A stretch of 62,928 bases of DNA from an uncultured bacterium (GTDB lineage Bacteria > Myxococcota_A > UBA796 > CAJQPC01). The notes below the pieces were generated by a model. That model ran no database searches. It was not told the DNA's origin and worked only from the letters and a program-made list of their open reading frames with translations. Shown piece after piece: positions 37,497 through 46,577 of the stretch. Numbering within the stretch: position 1 is the stretch's first letter; each line of letters begins with the position of its first letter. A program made the position numbers and the translations under genes. The stretch spans positions 1 through 62,928 of the forward strand of contig CAJQPC010000039.1 of the NCBI GenBank assembly GCA_905480105.1, written 5' to 3'.

Positions 37497-37753
37497 GCCA
37501 GAAAAAGCGCGGGAATGTGCGCGATGAAGTAGACGAGCTCCTGGCGGAGTCGGCGGCCAGAGTGGGCAAGCTGTTGGTGGATGGCGAGCGCCAGGCCTTT
37601 AGTCGCGGTGCCAAGCGTCTGTCAGAGGGGCTGTCTGCGGTGGCCGGTGAACTCTTTGATACCGCAGCCGATCAGTCGGCTCGAGTTAGACCTGGACGGC
37701 GGCGCGCGGTCCAGGAGCCGCGAGCGGCCAAGAAGGCGCAGGACGAAAGCTGA
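37493..37753 (+). CDS. Small hypothetical protein
   Basis: An 86-residue basic protein, MSQKKRGNVRDEVDELLAES onward, whose ATG overlaps the MBL stop (ATGA), which supports it being real. Mostly alpha-helical with an Arg/Ala-rich C-terminus; no signal or known domain. Its last 80 nt overlap the 3' end of the convergent GT-C gene, so antisense interference is possible. Confidence 0.6.
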   Translation: MSQKKRGNVRDEVDELLAESAARVGKLLVDGERQAFSRGAKRLSEGLSAVAGELFDTAADQSARVRPGRRRAVQEPRAAKKAQDES

Positions 37754-38946
37754 ATGAACAGAGTCAGGGTCTTTCCCTCCTGAATCATCCCCGCTAAGGC
37801 GGGGGATTGGGCCAAGGCCATGCGCTTCCAGTGCAGGATGGGCCAAGCCGAGACCACAAAGGCGGGGACCAGGATCAGGAGCCAAGCCCAGTGGAGCTTG
37901 CGCTCCTGCAGTGCCGCGGCGAGCACAAACCAAGCCGGAATGGCAAAGACCACGTGGTGCTCGTAGGCGTAGACGGGAGTCAGCACCATGAGAACCATCA
38001 GGGCGGCTAAAGCGGCCCAGCGGTGAAGCCCTTTGGGAGTGCGCCACGTCAGAGCGATCAGGGCGAGCGTGAGCAGGCCGACCGTGGCCGAGGTGGCGGT
38101 CTTGGCTTGGGAACTCAGGGCGCCGTCGCCGGGCCAGACTTGTGCCCACAGGTTGGCGATGCTGTGGTTGCCAAAGAGCTCGATGGGCACGCTCAGGCCG
38201 CCGTACCCACCGTCAGAAAAATCAGGAAGAACTTGGGTGAAGAAGAAGAACTGCTGCTCAACGCCTAAAACAGGGAGGCTGAACAGAGAGAGCAGGAGAG
38301 CAGTGCCACAGGCCGCCAGTACCTCCTGCCAACGCCCTTGGACCAGCCACCAGAACACAAGTAGCCCGGGAGACAGCTTCAGCATCGCCGCCAGACCCAC
38401 CAGGGCGCCTCCGGCCCAGGGCTTCCACGGCTTGGTGTTCTCCGACTCGCTGAGCACCAAGCCCCACAAGGTGATGGCGAGCACGGGCAGGTTGGCTTGG
38501 CCCATCAGGTGGTTGTTGGGGATGCTGGACGCCCATGCGAGCACCGCGGCGCCCATCAACCAGGTGCTTTCTTTGGGTACCATCCGCCACAGAGCGAGCC
38601 CCGCCAACAGACAGGCCATGGCGTCCACCCAGAACCAGAGCTTGTAGGCTCCATGCAGGTCCAAGCCCCGCGTCCACTGCATCGCGAGCAGGAAGGGGGG
38701 CGGGTAGAAGAAGGGGTGCACCGAGCGACGGGTTCCTTCGACGCGAGCCCGTTCGTTGAGCTCCTGCTTCTCGTAGGGATTCTCTCCCAACGAGGCCACC
38801 TGAACGCCGTAGTAGTAGCTGGCAAAGTCTCTGGCGTGACCTGCAGTTTGGACCCCTTTCCAAGTGTTCTGCAGAGCAACAGCGTGCAGCAACAAGCCGA
38901 TGGCCAAGGCCAGGGCAGGGAGCCAGCGTCGCAGAGTTGGATTCAT
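37672..38946 (-). CDS. GT-C polytopic glycosyltransferase (GT87/DUF2029-like)
   Basis: A 424-residue membrane protein with about ten hydrophobic segments. The first loop has DFASYYYGVQVASLGENPY, the acidic, aromatic first loop of the GT87 alpha-mannosyltransferase family that uses polyprenyl-phosphate sugars. HPFFYPPPFL follows, also typical. Probably adds a sugar outside the inner membrane; acceptor unknown. It overlaps the small plus-strand gene at its 3' end. Confidence 0.75.
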   Translation of the reverse strand: MNPTLRRWLPALALAIGLLLHAVALQNTWKGVQTAGHARDFASYYYGVQVASLGENPYEKQELNERARVEGTRRSVHPFFYPPPFLLAMQWTRGLDLHGAYKLWFWVDAMACLLAGLALWRMVPKESTWLMGAAVLAWASSIPNNHLMGQANLPVLAITLWGLVLSESENTKPWKPWAGGALVGLAAMLKLSPGLLVFWWLVQGRWQEVLAACGTALLLSLFSLPVLGVEQQFFFFTQVLPDFSDGGYGGLSVPIELFGNHSIANLWAQVWPGDGALSSQAKTATSATVGLLTLALIALTWRTPKGLHRWAALAALMVLMVLTPVYAYEHHVVFAIPAWFVLAAALQERKLHWAWLLILVPAFVVSAWPILHWKRMALAQSPALAGMIQEGKTLTLFIQLSSCAFLAARGSWTARRRPGLTRAD

Positions 38947-38986
38947 CCGGTGGGGCTAACCCAGTCGCCGTCTGAGGGGTCTGCCC

Positions 38987-39337
38987 TTAGGTGCCGTTGG
39001 GCGCGCAGCGCAGCCACCACGCCAGGCGCATGCGGTCGTCTTCGTGCACCCCGCCGTTCGGCGGCATGGAAGGGGGCTCCTGGGTGCTGGTCAGTAGGAT
39101 CATGTCCTTCTGGGCCCAGACTTGTTCCAGGGTGTCGAAGGTCACTCCCTCGGGCGCGTTGTGCCGATCGGCGCTGGTGCTTGAGTGGCAGCCTTGACAG
39201 CTGCCTTTGATAAAGCCCTGGCCAAAGTTGGCCCAGCGGACAACCGGAGCATCGGTGCAGAAGCTGTCTTGTTCCATAGCGGTGTCGGAGTCCACCGGGG
39301 GGGCCGGTTCTACGCATGCGAGTAGGAGCCAGAGCAT
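38987..39337 (-). CDS. Small mono-haem cytochrome c lipoprotein
   Basis: A 116-residue lipoprotein. MLWLLLAC is an extremely short signal (lipid Cys at position 8). One haem site CQGCHS lies near residue 48 and SMPPNGG near residue 90 supplies a likely Met ligand, as in planctomycete-type or cbb3-associated c domains. The ATG shares one base with the stop of the gene before it (TGATG), so translation is coupled. Likely a soluble-face electron shuttle tethered to a membrane. Confidence 0.82.
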   Translation of the reverse strand: MLWLLLACVEPAPPVDSDTAMEQDSFCTDAPVVRWANFGQGFIKGSCQGCHSSTSADRHNAPEGVTFDTLEQVWAQKDMILLTSTQEPPSMPPNGGVHEDDRMRLAWWLRCAPNGT

Positions 39338-39525
39338 CAACTGACCATGCCGCTTGGTGTACCGAAAAAGCCGCTGACGTGGGTGGCGTTGCCGATTGGA
39401 GCACCCTCTTTAGGAACCGTCTCTGCCACGGCGTTTTGCATGTTGCTGCTCAACGTTCCGGCCAATGCTTGAGCCTGCTGCTCTTCGAGTCCGAGGGTTT
39501 CAGTCAGCTGTGCGATGAAATCCAT
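39337..39525 (-). CDS. Small hypothetical protein coupled to the mono-haem lipoprotein
   Basis: A 62-residue protein, MDFIAQLTETLGLEEQQAQA onward. The N-terminal half resembles the helical LG-x-xxEQA motif of small DUF2780/YidB-like proteins; the C-terminal part is Gly/Ser-rich (HVSGFFGTPSG). No signal peptide. An upstream ATG at 39609 adds a Pro/His-rich leader and overlaps the divergent ATPase gene, so 39525 is preferred. Confidence 0.5.
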   Translation of the reverse strand: MDFIAQLTETLGLEEQQAQALAGTLSSNMQNAVAETVPKEGAPIGNATHVSGFFGTPSGMVS

Positions 39526-39593
39526 GTGGGGTCCGTGTCGGGGGTGTGTTGCAAGAGGGTAGCGCCTGGGGGCTGCGTTGCCATGGCTTTGAC

Positions 39594-42041
39594 ATGACCC
39601 TGTTGTCACGGCACACGGTTTTCGACGGGATAAGGCCCGCCCTTGGAGGCACAGTGAGCGGAATATTCTTGGGTCAGGACGTCGACGATCAGTCTGCTTT
39701 CAAGCTGCGCACAAAGGACCTCCGCACGCACGGTGTGGTGCTGGGCATGACAGGGTCGGGCAAGACCGGCTTGTGCATGGTGCTTCTCGAGGAACTGGTG
39801 CGCGAAGGAATCCCAATTATCGCCATGGATCCCAAGGGTGACCTTGGAAATTTGGCGCTTCTCTTCCCCGAACTCAACGCGCAGAGCTTTGCGCCGTGGG
39901 CTGATGGCAAGGACCCACAGGAACTCTCGGAGCGCTGGACGGGCGGCTTGGCCGAGTGGGGACTGGGGGCGCCCGCCGTTGCCCAGCTCAAAGATCAGAT
40001 GGCGCTGTCTCTCTTCACGCCAGGCAGTTCGGCTGGGCTGAGCGTCAATGTGTTGGGGGCGCTCAAGCGCCCAGATCCCCAGACGCTTGGCGATGCCGAG
40101 GCCAGACGTGCCTTGATTGCTGGCATCGTCGCTGGGCTCTTAGGACTGGTTGGTGTCCGCTCTGACCCGGTTCGGGATCCGGAGCATATCGTGCTCTCCA
40201 AGCTCATCGAAGGCGCTTGGCTCAAGGGCCAAGACGTCGACTTAGAGGGTCTGATTCTCCAGCTTGTGGACCCCCCTTTCTCCAAGGTGGGCGTGTTTCC
40301 GCTGGACTCCTTCTTCAAGCCCGATGCTCGCATGAAGCTTGCCATGGCTTTTAACGGAGTCATCGCCTCGCCCAGCTTCGCAACCTGGACCCAAGGCCGT
40401 GACCTGGACATGAACGAGCTGCTCAAGATGGGGGGGCCGACTCCGGTCAGCATCTTTGCGATGGCTCACCTCTCCGAGCCTGAACGCCAGTTTTTTACCA
40501 GCCTGCTCTTGGGACGCCTGCTGGCGTGGACTCGGACTCAGCCGGGTACCGAGCGCCTGCGCGCCGTGCTCTTCTTTGACGAGGCCGCCGGCTACCTGCC
40601 CCCGCATCCGGCCAATCCGCCGACCAAGGGTCCCATCCTGACAATGATGAAGCAGGCCCGTGCCATGGGCTTGGGAGTGGTCTTGGCCACCCAGAACCCA
40701 GTGGACTTGGACTACAAGGCTCTCTCCAACGCGGGGCTGTGGGCCGTGGGCCGCCTGCGCACCGAGCAAGACCGCAAGCGTGTCCTGGCCGGTGTGCCTG
40801 GAGAAGGCTTAGACGAGCGCGTCGCCGGGCTGGGTAAGCGGGAGTTCCTGGTGGCTCTGGCCAAGGGGGGACACAATGTGGTCGCCTCGCGCCACGCCAT
40901 GTGTTTCCTAAGGGGTCCGCTGACCCTCAATGAGATTCGCACCCTGAGTGCCCAGTCGCCTCAGAGCGCCATGGATCAGGCCCCGAGCGCTGTGGCCTTG
41001 GGTGGTGCAGGGGGGGCAAACCCGGCCGCGGACGCCTCGGTGTCCAGCGCCGCGGCTCCTGCCGCCGCGCCAAGATCGGCTTCTCCCTTGGACGCTGGCT
41101 TGCTGCCAGCGCCACCCCCTGTTCAGATTCCGATGCGCTTCTTGGATCCCCGCGTGGCCTTCGCCGAGCGCATGGGCGGGGTCTTTGCCGACAAGGCCGA
41201 GGCCGCTCGGACCGATGGCAAGGTGCTCTTCAAGCCTGCGCTCTATGCGGAGATCGTGCTGCGCTTTGACGAGGACCGGGTGGGGTTTGTGTTGGACCAG
41301 CACGCGCACCGAATCTGGTTCCCCTTGCATGGAAGCCTGCCCAGCCAACACATTGGGCTGCCTCTGCAGCCCCAGGACACCTTGGACCAAGCCCCGGCAA
41401 ACGGGGTCTTCACAGGGCTTCCGGAGTGGATGGACGAGGCAAAGGAGCTCAAGGCTCTGCAGAAGCGGGTGGTGGAGGACATCTACCGCCAGGAGACCTC
41501 GGGCATGTTCGTGTGCAAGCCGCTCAAGCTCTACGGCAAGGCGGGGGAGAGTCGGGCGGACTTTGAGCTGCGCTGCGAGTCCGCCATCGATGAGCTCGCC
41601 GATGCCAAGGTGGCCAAGCTGCGGGACAGATATGAGAAGAAGGCCGACCGGCTCCAGGCTCAGATCGCCAAGAAAGAGGACAGCATCGAGCGTCTTCAGG
41701 CCGACTTAAAGGCTCGGCAAGCTGCCGAGGTCATCAACGTGGGCGAGATGGTTCTGAGCATGTTCACCGGTCGGCGCCGCAGCGTCTCGGGTGCCGTGAG
41801 TCGGCGCACCACGTCGATGCGGGCCAAGACCCGGGTGACCGAGGCCTCCTCTGCCTTGGAGCGGTTGATGGCAGACGTGGAGGACTTGGCTGCGGAACTG
41901 GAAGAGAAGATCGCCGCCATCGAGGATGGGGAGCGCAAGCACATGGACGCCATTGAGCTTCGGCAGGTCCGGTTGGAGAAGACCGACATCCAGGTGCGGC
42001 AGTTTGGAGTTCTCTGGGTGCCGGCCAGCCGACGGATTTAG
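39594..42041 (+). CDS. HerA/VirB4-like ATPase with C-terminal coiled coil
   Basis: An 815-residue P-loop protein. Walker A is GMTGSGKTG (about 52-60) and Walker B is VLFFDEAAGYLPP (near 328), followed by the QARAMGLGVVLATQNPVD sensor region typical of HerA-FtsK superfamily members. Residues about 470-530 are an Ala/Pro linker. Residues about 665-800 are Lys/Glu/Arg-rich coiled coil (KADRLQAQIAKKEDSIERLQ). Such proteins pump or remodel DNA or proteins; no nuclease (NurA) or conjugation gene is adjacent. The start is uncertain: no good ribosome site precedes 39594. Confidence 0.85.
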   Translation: MTLLSRHTVFDGIRPALGGTVSGIFLGQDVDDQSAFKLRTKDLRTHGVVLGMTGSGKTGLCMVLLEELVREGIPIIAMDPKGDLGNLALLFPELNAQSFAPWADGKDPQELSERWTGGLAEWGLGAPAVAQLKDQMALSLFTPGSSAGLSVNVLGALKRPDPQTLGDAEARRALIAGIVAGLLGLVGVRSDPVRDPEHIVLSKLIEGAWLKGQDVDLEGLILQLVDPPFSKVGVFPLDSFFKPDARMKLAMAFNGVIASPSFATWTQGRDLDMNELLKMGGPTPVSIFAMAHLSEPERQFFTSLLLGRLLAWTRTQPGTERLRAVLFFDEAAGYLPPHPANPPTKGPILTMMKQARAMGLGVVLATQNPVDLDYKALSNAGLWAVGRLRTEQDRKRVLAGVPGEGLDERVAGLGKREFLVALAKGGHNVVASRHAMCFLRGPLTLNEIRTLSAQSPQSAMDQAPSAVALGGAGGANPAADASVSSAAAPAAAPRSASPLDAGLLPAPPPVQIPMRFLDPRVAFAERMGGVFADKAEAARTDGKVLFKPALYAEIVLRFDEDRVGFVLDQHAHRIWFPLHGSLPSQHIGLPLQPQDTLDQAPANGVFTGLPEWMDEAKELKALQKRVVEDIYRQETSGMFVCKPLKLYGKAGESRADFELRCESAIDELADAKVAKLRDRYEKKADRLQAQIAKKEDSIERLQADLKARQAAEVINVGEMVLSMFTGRRRSVSGAVSRRTTSMRAKTRVTEASSALERLMADVEDLAAELEEKIAAIEDGERKHMDAIELRQVRLEKTDIQVRQFGVLWVPASRRI

Positions 42042-42629
42042 GCGGTCGGCATCCCCGTTTGAATAGGGGACGACCCCGCGGTGGGAGTCATTTCGTACAC
42101 CCGGTAGACGCGTGATCGACAGATCTGCGTCTGGCGTTGAGCGCGAACCTCATGCCAGACGAAGTTCAGCAGATGGTTGGGGTGATGGCGTGGTGCAGCA
42201 AGGGCACCATGTAGTCGGTGGAGATTGGGTCTTCTGACATGGATGATCCACGGGAAATATGGATTGAACGGTCGTTTGGTCTTGAGGTTCCACCGGATTT
42301 AGGATGTGCGCATGCGGTGTCGCTCACCCTTCATCATTCGGGGCTCGGGCTTTGGCTTTCTGCCACGACGCCCCAGGCAATCGTTGCGGCCGACCAAGCC
42401 GTCATCGCGTTGCTGCTCTGTGTAGGCCTGCAAAGAAGAGAAGGTGGTCTCGACCGGCAGGCCAATTGCGAACGGCAAGCTCGACGGTGCGGATCCATGG
42501 AAGGGCGTTTCTGTGTGTGTCATAGCCCGGGTGGCTGGCCCCTTCGGTCGATGGGTGGCTGCGGGAGCGGACACTGCAGTCTCGTTCTCCGGGTACTTCG
42601 TCCCGACCCGCGGCCCAAGTCGGCCAGGG
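42042..42629. other. 588-nt region with an interrupted minus-strand frame, possible decayed gene
   Basis: No intact gene. On the minus strand one frame runs from about 42574 down to 42039 with a single in-frame TAA at 42299-42301. Before the stop it ends ...RGRKPKPEPRMMKGERHRMR; after it comes WNLKTKRPFNPYFPWIIHVR, then HHPNHLLNFVWHEVRAQR. The basic, Trp/His-rich composition suggests a broken transposase or other DNA-binding protein, but I cannot name a family. A plus-strand frame over the same bases looks less protein-like. Confidence 0.3.
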
Positions 42630-43451
42630 TCAGGGGACGTCTAAGCGCGAGAAGCGCAGGATAGACCCGGCGATTACCACCACAAAGAGAATGGCCAGTG
42701 CGCCCATGGGCTCCATGGGCCAGTCCAGCTCCTCGTAGCCCTCCCAGCTCTCCCACAAGGCCGCGCTGGGCATCCACGGGGTGACTTGTGCGGGCCAGCC
42801 CAATGACAGCAGCGCGTCGGCGCCTTTGAGCCCTGCGGAGAGCATCAGCTCGCCGATCAAACCCAGGATGGTGCCCACCACCACACCCGCTACAGAGGGG
42901 GCGAAGGTCGAGACCAGCATGCCGACGCCCAGCAGGGCACCGTCGCGCAGCCAGCAGACGCCGTAGCCCTTGGTCACGCCGATGATCTCGGCCTCGTGGC
43001 CCAGGAATATCCAGCCGCCAGCCAGTGCGAAGAGGTAGGAGACCAGCAGGCAGGCGCCGGCGTAGATCCACAGAGCGCTGAACTTGGCCATCAAGACGCT
43101 GGCCCGGGAGACCGGCCGTAGGAGCAAGGAGCGCAGAGTGCGCTCAGACCATTCCCCGGCGAAGAGCTGGGCGGTGATGAGCAGCAAGACCATCGGCATG
43201 ATCAGGATGTTGCGGCCGGTCAAGGTCCAGTCGAGCACCGTAAAGGCTTGGTCCGGAATCATGGACTGCATCATGGCTGCGTTCATGTCCGGCGCCGCGT
43301 TGGGGTCGACGGCTTCCGGCTGCATCCAGACCAGCATGCAGGTGACCAAGAGGGGAATCAGCGCGGACAGGAACAAGCCGGCCCAGCCGCTGACGCGCGT
43401 GATGATCTTGAGCAGCTCAGCGCCGACCATGCGGTGAAAGTATGCAGGCAT
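42630..43451 (-). CDS. ABC-2 type transporter permease
   Basis: A 273-residue protein with six hydrophobic segments, beginning MPAYFHRMVGAELLKIITRV, typical of the ABC2_membrane family. The motif GEWSERTLRSLLLRPVSR between helices 2 and 3 is the conserved coupling segment. The ATG shares one base with the stop of the ATPase gene (TAATG). Together they form a two-component exporter of NodI/NodJ or lantibiotic-type architecture. Substrate unknown; no periplasmic adaptor is adjacent. Confidence 0.88.
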   Translation of the reverse strand: MPAYFHRMVGAELLKIITRVSGWAGLFLSALIPLLVTCMLVWMQPEAVDPNAAPDMNAAMMQSMIPDQAFTVLDWTLTGRNILIMPMVLLLITAQLFAGEWSERTLRSLLLRPVSRASVLMAKFSALWIYAGACLLVSYLFALAGGWIFLGHEAEIIGVTKGYGVCWLRDGALLGVGMLVSTFAPSVAGVVVGTILGLIGELMLSAGLKGADALLSLGWPAQVTPWMPSAALWESWEGYEELDWPMEPMGALAILFVVVIAGSILRFSRLDVP

Positions 43452-44398
43452 TAGCTGATCTCCTGGCTCTTGGTCAGGTCCAAGAACACGTCTTCCAGGT
43501 CGCGTCCTGCGCCCAGGTAGCTCACGGGGATGTCCTGCAGCACCAGGGCCTTGTTTAAGGCGGCGCCGTCCAGGCCGTCCAAGGTCACGATCAGACCGTG
43601 GTCACCCTCGCCGGTGACGCTTGCGCCGGGCAGTGCCAGAATCGCTGCGCGCAGGGCGCTCACATCGGGGCTGCCCACTTCGATCTGCAGACCGCCGGAT
43701 GCGTTGAGCAAATCCCCCACGTCGCCTTCTGCGATCAAGCGGCCGTCCTGAATGATGCCCACTCGGGTGGCCACCGCTTCGACCTCCTTCAAGATGTGGG
43801 AGGAGATGAAGATGGTCAGACCATCTTCGTTGGCCAGGCTCAGGATCAGGTCGCGCATGGCCTTCATGCCTTGGGGATCCAGGCCATTGGTGGGCTCGTC
43901 CAGCATCAGCAGCTTGGGGTCGGCCATCAGCGCGCGGGCGATGCCCAAGCGTTGTTTCATGCCCATGGAGTAGCCGGCAACCTTGTCCTGGCCGCGCTTG
44001 GCCAGACCGACACGCTCCAGCGCGGGTGCGACTCGGCTGTTGGGAACCCCGGCGTAGGCGGCCGCGATCTTCAGGTTTTGCTCCCCGTTGAGCCACTCGT
44101 AGAAGCGGGGGGTCTCCACAAGCGCCCCCACGTGACGGCGACGGTTGACCGGGTGAGTCTCCCCAAAGATGGCCACTTCGCCTGAATCGGAGCGAATCAG
44201 GCCCAGGATGCAGCGCATCGCTGTGGTCTTGCCGGCGCCATTGGGGCCCAGAAAGCCATAGACCGAGCCTTGGGTGACGCTCAGATCTAAGTTGTCCACG
44301 GCAAATCGATTGCCGTAGCTGCGCCGAAGGTTGCGCACCTGAAGGGCTGGGATGTCGGAGGCTACGGTGTGCGCCTCGGCTTTTTGGGCCAGGTCCAT
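43451..44398 (-). CDS. ABC transporter ATP-binding protein
   Basis: About 315 residues. Walker A GPNGAGKTT, signature YSMGMKQRLGIA (a normal variant in ABC-2 exporters), Walker B LLMLDEPTNGLDP and the switch His in ISSHILKE. About 75 C-terminal residues form the DUF4162-like accessory domain of this subfamily. Start at 44398 (GGAG 10 nt upstream); ATG at 44470 would add a Ser/Pro-rich leader. Co-transcribed with the permease. Confidence 0.93.
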   Translation of the reverse strand: MDLAQKAEAHTVASDIPALQVRNLRRSYGNRFAVDNLDLSVTQGSVYGFLGPNGAGKTTAMRCILGLIRSDSGEVAIFGETHPVNRRRHVGALVETPRFYEWLNGEQNLKIAAAYAGVPNSRVAPALERVGLAKRGQDKVAGYSMGMKQRLGIARALMADPKLLMLDEPTNGLDPQGMKAMRDLILSLANEDGLTIFISSHILKEVEAVATRVGIIQDGRLIAEGDVGDLLNASGGLQIEVGSPDVSALRAAILALPGASVTGEGDHGLIVTLDGLDGAALNKALVLQDIPVSYLGAGRDLEDVFLDLTKSQEIS

Positions 44399-44517
44399 CT
44401 TTTGGGGCTCCGGGGAAGGTTGGCCGGTCTCTATCCGAGTTTGAGGACTCGGGCAGGCGCTAGCGTGCAAGACCGTGGGCTCGGAGAGGCTACGATACAG
44501 ACCGCTGGAGTTGTTTC

Positions 44518-45828
44518 ATGTCCTGGGCCCGTTTGGTCCATTTTCTGCGCGTCGAGCGGTCCGAGGCTCGTTGGCTGGACCTATTGGTGGCCCTGGTGGC
44601 GTGCCTTGTGCTGGGGTGGTTGGCCGCCAGCGTGCCGCACGCGCGTTTTGTGGATTTTGTGTCTTTCTCTCAGCGTGCCGAGGGGTTGCGCAGTGGAGAG
44701 TTCTGGATGCACCCCTTGTATCCGGTGGGCTATCCCTTGCTTTTGTCCGGGCTCAAGGAAGTTTTTGGGGACGTTCTGGTGGCCGGACGGGTGCTCTCCG
44801 TGGCTGCTGGGGTTGGCCTAAGTGTGGCTCTGTCCCGCTGGATCAGTCCCTGGCTGGCCCTGGTCGTCTTGGTGCAGGTGCCAGTGCTGACCTATGGCGC
44901 CACCGAGGGCACCGATCTGCTGGCGGCTGCCTTGGCGATCTCCGCAGTCTTGGCGGGGGTTTCTAAGCGCTCCTGGCTTGCTGGGGCTCTACTCGGCGGC
45001 GCTTGCCTGTGTCGCTACACCGGGATCGCGGCAGCACCAGTGGTGCTCTGGTTGGCCGGCTGGAGGGGGTTGGCCAGCTTTGCACTGGTCACGTCACCGC
45101 ACTGGGTCGGCGCGGTGGTCTTGGACGTGTCGCCATGGCCGGATCAGGGCCTGAACATGCAGATTGGTCGGGGGCCGGGCGGCGGGCCGCAACCGGGCCG
45201 GGTGGAGCGCTTTTTTGTAGGGTTGTGGCAGGTGAGCCATCACCTAAAGACTTGGCCTGCATTGATGGGTCTGGTGGGACTTGTGGTCGGGGCGTGGCGC
45301 AGGGATTTACGTGCGGTTTGGCTGCTGGTTTATGGGCTGCTGCACTGCGCTGGCTTGGCCCTGGCATTTGCGAATCCGCGCCTGGCCCTGCCGGTTCTGT
45401 TGGTGATGGGGTGTGGGTGGTACTGGCTGCTGCCGCGGCGCTGGCTGGTGTTGGCCGTGCCAGTGCTGCTGTGGTGGGGGTGGCCTAAGGCAAGAAACGT
45501 TCCGGGAGATGCCGTGTTGGTGGCCGAGGTTCAGCAGGCGGCCCAGGGTTTGGAGGGGCCATACGCCAGCTCCACCGCTTGGTTTTACAGCGAGCAGGGT
45601 GGCTGGCTGCGGTCGCCCTGGATGATCTGGGAGGCCGCAGAGCCCGGATTGATGACCCCAGAAAAGCTGCACGCATGGTGCAAGCAGGTGGGGATTCGCA
45701 TGGTCGTTCTGGACCGGGCGCGCACGCGACGCGCGCCAGGGATTCAGGGGTTGGCGATGGGGCGCAAGACCCCCGGGTTTGAGCTGGTTGCCAAGGGGAA
45801 GGGGTGGGTGCTGTTGCGTGTGGAGTAG
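44518..45828 (+). CDS. GT-C (PMT/ArnT-like) membrane glycosyltransferase or related protein
   Basis: A 436-residue polytopic protein with about nine helices. After the first helix comes VDFVSFSQRAEGLRSGEFW and then HPLYPVGYPLL, the acidic and aromatic first-loop pattern of GT39/GT83-like enzymes that take sugars from lipid carriers. The last 90 residues are soluble. It is divergent from the ABC exporter. The catalytic DE motif of classical PMTs is replaced by VDFVSF, so the exact family is unsure. Confidence 0.65.
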   Translation: MSWARLVHFLRVERSEARWLDLLVALVACLVLGWLAASVPHARFVDFVSFSQRAEGLRSGEFWMHPLYPVGYPLLLSGLKEVFGDVLVAGRVLSVAAGVGLSVALSRWISPWLALVVLVQVPVLTYGATEGTDLLAAALAISAVLAGVSKRSWLAGALLGGACLCRYTGIAAAPVVLWLAGWRGLASFALVTSPHWVGAVVLDVSPWPDQGLNMQIGRGPGGGPQPGRVERFFVGLWQVSHHLKTWPALMGLVGLVVGAWRRDLRAVWLLVYGLLHCAGLALAFANPRLALPVLLVMGCGWYWLLPRRWLVLAVPVLLWWGWPKARNVPGDAVLVAEVQQAAQGLEGPYASSTAWFYSEQGGWLRSPWMIWEAAEPGLMTPEKLHAWCKQVGIRMVVLDRARTRRAPGIQGLAMGRKTPGFELVAKGKGWVLLRVE

Positions 45829-45854
45829 GGGAGTGGTCCGATCAGCGGTGAGGA

Positions 45855-46526
45855 TCAGCGGTGAGGATCAGAGCGCTGCTTGTTCCCTCGAAACACACGG
45901 TCCGCCTCCTCCCACCCCGCCGCCAGCTCTGGCCGACTCAACCCATTCAGCTTCGGAAAGTCCCACACCGGCACATCCAAAAGCCGGCGCAGATCCTCCA
46001 AGTTGCTGGCCTGTGAAGCGTCCTGGCCGCCCAGGTTGTTCAGCACGACCCCGGCCACCTCCAGCCCACAGGCCTGTACCGCATCTACTGTCAGCAGTGT
46101 GTGGTTGAGAACCCCCAGGCGATTCGCGGACACCACCAGCAAAGGAAAGCCGAGCGCCGCCGCCAGCTCCGGTACGCCAAATTCCCAGGAGATCGGCACC
46201 CGCCATCCCCCCACGCCTTCCACCAGCATGCGCGGGTCGGACCGCGCCTCGATCCAGTCCAGAATCAACTGCAAGCTCACCGGATCCCCATTCCGCTCGG
46301 CCGCCCGATGCGGGCTCACCGGATCTACCCAAGTGCGCGCACACGCCGCCACGCCACCGCAGGCCACCGCCAGGAGCGCAGCGTCTTCGGACACGGTTCC
46401 CGGAGCGACCCCGCTGGCGATGGGCTTGAGTGCCACAGCCCCGGTCGCCGCTGCGATGGAGGCTGTAACAACGGTCTTGCCGACCTCGGTGTCGGTACCG
46501 GTCACGAAAAGCTTGGGAGGGAGCAT
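45855..46526 (-). CDS. bioD: Dethiobiotin synthetase
   Basis: A 223-residue P-loop enzyme that carboxylates 7,8-diaminopelargonic acid to dethiobiotin in biotin synthesis. Signatures: FVTGTDTEVGKTVV (modified P-loop with Thr/Glu/Lys), LKPIASG (substrate Lys), LVEGVGGWRVP (Gly-rich switch) and VLNNLGG. Length is normal for the family. GTG at 46532 is two codons upstream. No other bio gene lies beside it. It is divergent from hemY with only about 50 nt between them, so the promoters must be interleaved. Confidence 0.92.
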   Translation of the reverse strand: MLPPKLFVTGTDTEVGKTVVTASIAAATGAVALKPIASGVAPGTVSEDAALLAVACGGVAACARTWVDPVSPHRAAERNGDPVSLQLILDWIEARSDPRMLVEGVGGWRVPISWEFGVPELAAALGFPLLVVSANRLGVLNHTLLTVDAVQACGLEVAGVVLNNLGGQDASQASNLEDLRRLLDVPVWDFPKLNGLSRPELAAGWEEADRVFRGNKQRSDPHR

Positions 46527-46577
46527 GCCCACCGCTATCCGCCACGCCCGCGCCAGTCATCAGCGTTAGTCATCCCC

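Noticed and set aside
42218..42664. Plus-strand open frame of 148 codons in the 42-kb gap
   Set aside because: It runs into the antisense of the ABC permease and has no ribosome site; the minus-strand text is more protein-like, though also broken.
46101..46577. 159-codon upstream extension of the hemY frame
   Set aside because: It is antisense to the clearly recognisable bioD gene and encodes no FAD-enzyme motif; the FAD-binding start is at 46578.
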